From Isohypsibius dastychi (Eukaryota > Tardigrada > Eutardigrada > Parachela > Isohypsibiidae), in NCBI GenBank assembly GCA_034696485.1, contig JAQIWT010000247.1, positions 1-26,030 of the forward strand: 26,030 nt of DNA, in the 5' to 3' direction. Positions 20,795 through 26,030 of the stretch are shown piece after piece. Made by a program: the position numbers and the translations under genes. The notes under the pieces were generated by a model. The model saw nothing but the letters and a program-made list of their open reading frames with translations, was not told where the DNA came from and ran no database searches. Each line of letters begins with the position of its first letter. Within the stretch, counting starts at the first letter, position 1.

Positions 20795-22220
20795 TTTGAC
20801 GGAGATCAGATTTAATATTCATCAACTGAGCACTTCCGGTTGGAAGAACGACTTGTGAAGCGCCAGGCCCCCGATAAATCAAAACATTCAGGCCAGATTT
20901 TTTTCTACATGGATCCTCTCGCCAATATCCCGACTAAGGGCGAATGTTTAGACCAACTTAGCCTTCAGGCTCGATCCCATAAGAAGCAGAAGAAGACGAG
21001 CAGAAATGATGATGGCAAAAAGCGCGGGAAATAATAATAATATCAGCATCACGTCCTGACAAGTGAAGACATGTCCATGGGGAGAAAACAAGGTCATGGA
21101 ATTAAACTCATACATATTGGAAAAAGCACAGAAGAAAAGATTCGTTCGTTGAAGCGAGCTATGATTGGGAATATCCGATTGAGCAGGACATGCCAGTTCC
21201 GCTTATCCAACAATCAAGCATCTTCGACTAAGCACCCATTTCCCTGCATAAATCCTCTTGTTGTCCCTCGGACCAAAAAAACTCCCATCAAAGCGCCATC
21301 AGATGTGGGGATTGCTATTTGTCACTGGCGTAATAAGCTAATCGACATGGATGCTTATCATGGCGATGAAAAGTGAGATATCTCCAACCGGAAATATAAC
21401 CTCGCTCTAATAAAACACATTCGCTATGGAATCAGCGGGATCGACCGGAACGGAGGGGATTGATCAGAAAATGTCGATAGAACTCATTTTGAAAATGTGT
21501 GAATTAGGCAAAGAACAGTAGTTGACTGGGACTTTTGGGAATATAAAGCGAGGGACAGGAAGGGGCAGCGTTTAATATACAAGAGGCCCCACAAACACAC
21601 AGCTGGTGTCGGTTCTGCTCGAGTTTTTCCTATTCCTAGTCAATTGATGAATCGCGGGGAAGAAGGGACGAATAGCGGAGCGCTAAACTTTTTTCAAGAA
21701 TCATTTACACTTCCAATTTGCTTTGCTTGGCTTGGTCCCTCCCTGATATATGTTGTGTGTGTTTAAGTGGCTCGTATCCAGCGACTTTCATCTGGAAGAT
21801 ATTCTTTACTTAACGAACCCAAAAACAACCAACTGCGATATCCGATATGCGGGAGATTGATCTTAGGGATTAAAAAGTTACGGAACTGTCCGCGAGAAAA
21901 ATCTGTTAAGGCCCGCTTCCTTGAAGCACGAAGAGTCCCGACGCAGATAGTCCTACAGACAGAAAAGGGAGACACTAGCGATAAATTGAGTTTGATTCGA
22001 AACAAGCTTCCGATAGCGAATATTTGCCCACTTGACAATTTACAAGCCCAGCGCGCCGGCGAGCCTAACGGAAAGTTCTACTATATATATGTGCTTTATT
22101 ATTGATCGCAACTCCTTGGGATGAGCTTGAGCATGCCTTTTTTGGTCGAGTGTTGTACTCTGTGGGTCCTTGTGGACTTGTATGTGCGTGTGTTCCTACA
22201 CAATATCAACTTTGTGTTGT

Positions 22221-22285
22221 TCGTCCTGCTTTCTTCCTCTCCCAGCGCCTCTTCTTCCCTTTCATCTCCCTCAATCTCTACCCTC
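22221..22285 (+). repeat. CT-rich (GA on the minus strand) tract
   Basis: A 65-bp run that is almost all pyrimidine on the plus strand. Read on the minus strand it is GA-rich, as in GAGA-type promoter elements, and it lies 1.4 kb upstream of the minus-strand gene starting at 20794. It may also be simple low-complexity sequence. Confidence 0.4.
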
Positions 22286-22906
22286 GGAAAAAAACTATTC
22301 TTTTCCGGCCATAATCACAAACTGCTCCGGGTCGCATAACAAATTCGCGGTCATTTATTAGCTATTGACTGGCTGGGCTTTCTTTTGTGCATCCACAGCC
22401 GGAAGTGGAATCCTTGGGCAGATTTGAGGAGTTAGTCAAACATATCATGCATATTCAGCGAGCCTGAAATTCGTATGAATATTTGTTTGCTGATTGAGCT
22501 ATTTTCTGGAGCGATGTGCGACGAAAGTCAGGGAACTCCGCACATCCTGTGTTTGTTTTTTATATTATTCCAAAAGCGTTATTCATGCATACCGCAAGTT
22601 ATTTTTGAATTGTTTCATAGCGTTGAAGACCGTTGAAACAAATCGCGTGTTTGGCATTTTAATTTACTGTAAACCATGAAAATCGGACTATAAATATTGT
22701 CCGCACGCTAAAACAAAATTAAATGGTGATCTATCAAACCGATGTTGGTATGTATGAAGTTATGGGCTCTTAATCATCAAGTAAAATCGATTTATCGGTT
22801 GGGTGAAAATGAGTTACGTCAAAGTCTTCCTCGCCTGACAATCACGGCATACACCAAAGCGCCGCACATTTTCCATCAACATTCAAGTCATCTGAGATGC
22901 ATGTAC

Positions 22907-22921
22907 CTTTTCCGGTAGGGT
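22907..22921 (+). repeat. Copy 1 of the dispersed motif CTTTTCCGGTARGGT
   Basis: Reads CTTTTCCGGTAGGGT. It shares 14 of 15 bases with the copy at 24657-24671 and a 13-bp core with the inverted copy at 23526-23538. Confidence 0.5.
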
Positions 22922-23525
22922 TTTTACATTATTTTGCCCTTGGAATGACTTTGTTTTTGTTGTGGTTTTAATGGGGAACTAGATTTATAATGTAAAAGCC
23001 GTTAGGCTAGATTTCAGGATATGCTTTTTTTGCTGTAATTGAGCAAAAAATCCACAGAAGAGCTTAAACGACTCCCCATGAAAAATTAATTCCCCGACTT
23101 TGACGGAATATTTGATTGCATGCAAAATTAATTTTAGCCGTGCGAAACACTGAAGGTCACCAGCAGAAATTTTGAAGATTTTTGGTTGACTGAACCAAAT
23201 TGCATAATTTGAATTATAGTTAGAAGGACGTTAAATTTTAAAGGCTGGATGATTGCATGGCTCTGCAATGAATTCAGATGAAATCTTTATAGAAGATCAA
23301 ACGCAACACACACATACACACATTTTATGGGTTTCGGATTCAAGGTCAGCCATGTAAAACTAACTCAAAATCTCACTGGCAACTATAGGTCAAATGATGA
23401 AAGTCGTTTTACGCATAGGTGAATTAGTTTACGAGAGGATGTACGTATTGCATTTCGTGAAGTTGAATCAAATAAAATGTAGCCATAGCGGAGGTGAAAA
23501 TTCAAAAATGTTGAAATGATTTCCC

Positions 23526-23538
23526 ACCCTACCGGAAA
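23526..23538 (-). repeat. Copy 2 (inverted) of the motif TTTCCGGTAGGGT
   Basis: Minus strand reads TTTCCGGTAGGGT, identical over 13 bases to copy 1, which is on the plus strand 0.6 kb away. Confidence 0.5.
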
Positions 23539-23640
23539 CCCGCGATCACAGAGAGCGAGTCTATAAGACGTTTTTTTCTTCAAATATGAGCTGAAGGCAC
23601 AATAAGAAAAAAAGATGGAAATCAATTAATCAATCCGAAT

Positions 23641-24444
23641 TTCAGGGGAATTTTCTGTGCGAATTTTATCGGCCACAAGATGATTTCCATGTGCTCCAAA
23701 CAGAAATCGAGTTACAAAGCGGATCCAACGGTGTGTAAAACATTTATTACCAAAAAATATATACAGGAAATTGCTGATAGTAGAGATACATTGGCTTCTG
23801 AAGATCTTTGTTCGATTCACTTACTGGTTATTGAAGAATTCTGTCCCATAAAGCAAAACTCCGGTGAACATTATGAAATCAAAAGACTCCCCATTCAGAA
23901 CGGAATTTTAATCCTGATCACGAATGTCGTGCAAAGGTCATGACTCTAGATATTGGCGATGAACTCCGTGTAGTGCTGCGGATTGGAGCATTGTCTGGGA
24001 CTTTTTCAGAATACGGATGACGACTGACTTTCTAGAACTGGATGATGCAGATTTTAACCTGATACTGAGATATGGATATAGTGTCTTTATTTGTTCTAGG
24101 TGTCAGCAAACATGGAAAATGGATTTCGGAATGCATCACCGAAATTAGCGGCGTAATACCGGACATTTACACGGTATCATCGATCAGCGCTGGTAAATCA
24201 TTCTGATGATATTCCGGTCAATTCCTTCTAATTGAAAAAAGTGACAAGTTCGTTTTTATTGGAAAAAGGAAAACTGGATCGGAAACAGATATTTATAGAC
24301 ATCCTAGATCTCTCAACTATTGAACGAAGTTCTACTGCTTTACGGACTGTGGTAACGACGGGGTTTCGCGCCGAACTTCAACACCGGTTGACTGTTATTT
24401 ATTTTCCATCAAAGACAAAAAGAATGAAAACTGCAAAATGTTGA
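23641..24444 (+). CDS. Weak candidate gene of unknown function (plus strand, exon structure unresolved)
   Basis: No family is recognised. Four stretches look protein-like. About 23770-23937 encodes ASEDLCSIHLLVIEEFCP. About 23902-23995, in another frame, encodes NPDHECRAKVMTLDIGDELR. About 24101-24191 encodes SKHGKWISECITEISGVIPD after TGTTCTAG. A terminal stretch 24241-24444 encodes KGKLDRKQIFIDILDLSTIE. The last two join in phase across a 49-nt intron (24192-24240), and AATAAA follows the final stop by 5 nt. The earlier pieces cannot be joined without frame breaks. It may be a real fast-evolving gene, a decayed pseudogene or chance open frame. Confidence 0.22.
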
Positions 24445-24448
24445 ATTT

Positions 24449-24454
24449 AATAAA
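24449..24454 (+). terminator. AATAAA after the plus-strand candidate gene
   Basis: A canonical poly(A) hexamer starts 5 nt after the last in-frame stop of the candidate gene. In AT-rich DNA this is only mild support for a transcript end. Confidence 0.25.
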
Positions 24455-24689
24455 TGCTAGAAAAGTGTTGGATACTATTCCAACAATTCCTCTCCAAAAT
24501 AAATTGGAGAATTACAATCGAAACCGAAATAAAAGGTGTGTTCTGTTCAATACTGGATCGAAAACCATCAAACTTGATACCTTTTGATTAAATATTTGCA
24601 ACAACTTCCAAATGCGTTTTTCACAAGATATTTACACGTTTTACACTTGAGTGTGGCTTTTCCGGTAAGGTCCGGGCATTACAACATCA
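24455..24689. other. Spacer downstream of the glutamate receptor gene
   Basis: AT-rich sequence with no coding signal. It must include the 3' UTR of the minus-strand receptor. The nearest minus-strand AATAAA (plus TTTATT) is about 24395-24402, inside the candidate gene on the other strand. Confidence 0.4.
24657..24671 (+). repeat. Copy 3 of the dispersed motif CTTTTCCGGTARGGT
   Basis: Reads CTTTTCCGGTAAGGT, one base different from copy 1. It starts 19 nt beyond the receptor stop codon, so it would lie in that gene's 3' UTR in inverted sense. Confidence 0.45.
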
Positions 24690-26030
24690 TTACTGATTGC
24701 TGCGTCGAAGGAAACAGGATACATTTGCTGCAATGCAGTAAAATGTGTTATAATCAATGAGCACCACTGCCGGGACGCTGAACAAATGGCTCACTTGACG
24801 GGGATCCTTGAAATCGCCACCTTGGATCGAGAACCGGCATTTTGCTTTCAGAGCCTTCCATATTGGAACCTTTAAGAATAAAAAGTATACTCCTTAATCA
24901 AACACACTGATATGCTTGTTCAATCTGACCGAATATTTCCGCGCATCTTTGGTTGATTTGTAGCATAATTCCAGCAAGGCAAATATCATTGATAAGATCA
25001 GACCAAGAATCAAAATGTAGAAGCATCCGGCGACGTTGTTCAGCTTCAATTCGTTGCGATTTCCATCCTGACATTGTTATCATCACTTTAGAACATATTT
25101 TGATTGAAAATTAAAGCAAACCGTTTTTTCTCCTTCGCCAGGACACTCGCCTTTTTCGACCCACCAGTGCTGGAAATATTCATATTGATGATATATTGGA
25201 TTCGTTTCACATAATAATTTTTAGGACATTCAGAACATCCCCTAATCTTGTTTGACGGTCAAAAACTTGCAGATTTTATATTTGTACCTGGTACATCACC
25301 GTGAGCGTTCCATCTTCTTTCAGTTCCAAGATCGACCTTGACAAGCGTTCCGTTAACAGGCTTCCCGCTTGAGTTGCAATACCGTAACCTTTTCAGAATC
25401 AACTGATGCAGAATTCAAAGAAAGCATTTCCTGCATTTTTAATTACCTTTTGAGTCGAGGTCGTCTCCAACTCTCATGGTGTCACAAGGTTTTCGGTTAT
25501 TAATATAGTCGATGACCTTTACCAACAAAAAACGTCATGACCAGGTTGATGGTCGTACGCGAGGTTATACGTACCGATGATTCAGCAAGAAACGCATATT
25601 TCCCTTTAGAATTCCGAATTCTGTCGAAGCCTTCTTTGTTGCTCTTGACCATCACATGAGGGCGAGCCGACATGAACTCCCACATCTTTTTGTAAACGAT
25701 AACCTGTGTTCGCCGGAAAAAGGAATTGGTCGATCCAGATTGGAGCATTCCATACTCGATCTCGCTTTGTTTCTGTAAATCCTCCGCGCTTTTTACCGGG
25801 GTGGACATTCTTTCGACGGTGAGGAACGCAGCTATCAAAAAGCAATTCATTTCCGTGTTCCGGAACAAAGAAACCAGAAGCTTCGTACCCAGGTTAGCCG
25901 TGTAGGAACTGATGATAATCAAAGTGAAAAACCACCAAACACTTCCGGCCAGACGCCCACTTATGGATCTAAAAGCATAGTTCCTGAAATATATACCTGC
26001 TAGTTGAGGAACGCACCGAGTGCTCATATC
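24690..26030 (-). CDS. Kainate-type ionotropic glutamate receptor subunit, 3' part (partial, runs off the right edge)
   Basis: A glutamate-gated cation channel subunit of the GRIK/kainate branch, acting at the synaptic plasma membrane. Exons (minus): 25889-25983, 25575-25831, 25447-25516, 25288-25388, 25122-25169, 24930-25067 and 24690-24869; bases 25984-26030 are the end of the preceding intron. M3 carries the invariant gate [15 protein letters not shown]. The second ligand-binding lobe follows: [25 protein letters not shown] (split here as [14 protein letters not shown] and SGSTNSFF), [21 protein letters not shown] with the Glu that binds agonist, and [14 protein letters not shown]. The tail of the lobe is [23 protein letters not shown]4 is [29 protein letters not shown] cytoplasmic tail of 59 residues ([16 protein letters not shown]...) follows across a 60-nt intron; its ALxxxxRFxI pattern resembles kainate receptor tails. 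Keeping that intron gives a shorter tail ending at 24894. Amino-terminal domain, first lobe, M1 and the pore loop lie outside the window. Confidence 0.93.

Larger units (their letters stand above)
20795..23640. other. Large intergenic region upstream of the unknown gene
   Basis: About 2.8 kb without a supportable gene. Open plus-strand frames at 21071-21376 (basic, Lys/Arg-rich) and 21767-22105 (112 codons; the other strand is open too) lack family resemblance and splice support. The stretch 21540-21760 is purine-rich, with TATAAAG at about 21544. A CT-rich tract lies at 22221-22285 and a short CA run near 23303-23322. The region must contain the promoter of the minus-strand gene starting at 20794. 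Confidence 0.5.

Noticed and set aside
21767-22105. Plus-strand 112-codon frame, with a 91-codon frame on the other strand
   Set aside because: There is no ATG at the start of the plus frame, no recognisable domain and no splice or poly(A) support; both strands being open suggests chance.
1-26030. tRNA, rRNA, CRISPR or transposase genes
   Set aside because: I looked for T-arm-like GGTTCRANNCC contexts, repeat-spacer arrays and transposase-like frames on both strands and found none with supporting structure.

Overview
The window looks like nuclear DNA of a small-genome invertebrate. Every recognisable gene is cut by short GT..AG introns, mostly 47-71 nt, and two are protostome-type ligand-gated channels. 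A nematode outside the Caenorhabditis group, possibly an enoplean such as a whipworm relative, would fit: introns are tiny, but the acceptors lack the rigid TTTTCAG of Caenorhabditis and about one in seven ends in AAG. This placement is inference from sequence style only. I see no rRNA, tRNA, CRISPR or convincing transposon.

Layout. (1) 1-1755, minus: 5' part of PCF11, an mRNA 3'-end formation factor, with its whole RNA polymerase II CTD-interacting domain; it runs off the left edge. (2) 2596-5896, minus: complete NAA15, the NatA auxiliary subunit, 17 exons, 764 aa. (3) 6485-about 6844, plus: NAA38/LSMD1, the NatC Sm-like subunit, head-to-head with NAA15 across 588 bp. (4) 6938-11222, plus: complete PHKB, the phosphorylase kinase beta subunit, 13 exons, 1140 aa, only about 93 bp behind NAA38 and ending in a CaaX box. 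(5) 11768-17520, minus: complete RDL-type GABA-gated chloride channel subunit, 13 exons, 555 aa, with two 1.7 kb introns. (6) 18115-20794, minus: an unrecognised, probably secretory-pathway protein (best model 6 exons, 332 aa). (7) 20795-24689: mostly non-coding, with a weak plus-strand gene candidate at 23.65-24.45 kb. (8) 24690 to beyond 26030, minus: 3' part of a kainate-type ionotropic glutamate receptor.

Exon models were built by reading splice sites by eye and matching conserved family sequence. Those for NAA15, PHKB and the GABA receptor keep phase at every junction and sum to whole codons, which is strong internal support. Gene pairs may be linked functionally: NatA and NatC subunits share one divergent promoter region; NAA38 and PHKB are close enough to share a transcript; and an inhibitory and an excitatory receptor lie on one strand about 7 kb apart. 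The most interesting points are the serine at the 2' pore position of the GABA channel (the position of the insect dieldrin-resistance change), the NAA38/PHKB junction with one splice acceptor and a 9-bp hairpin, and the unknown glycoprotein-like gene between the two receptors.
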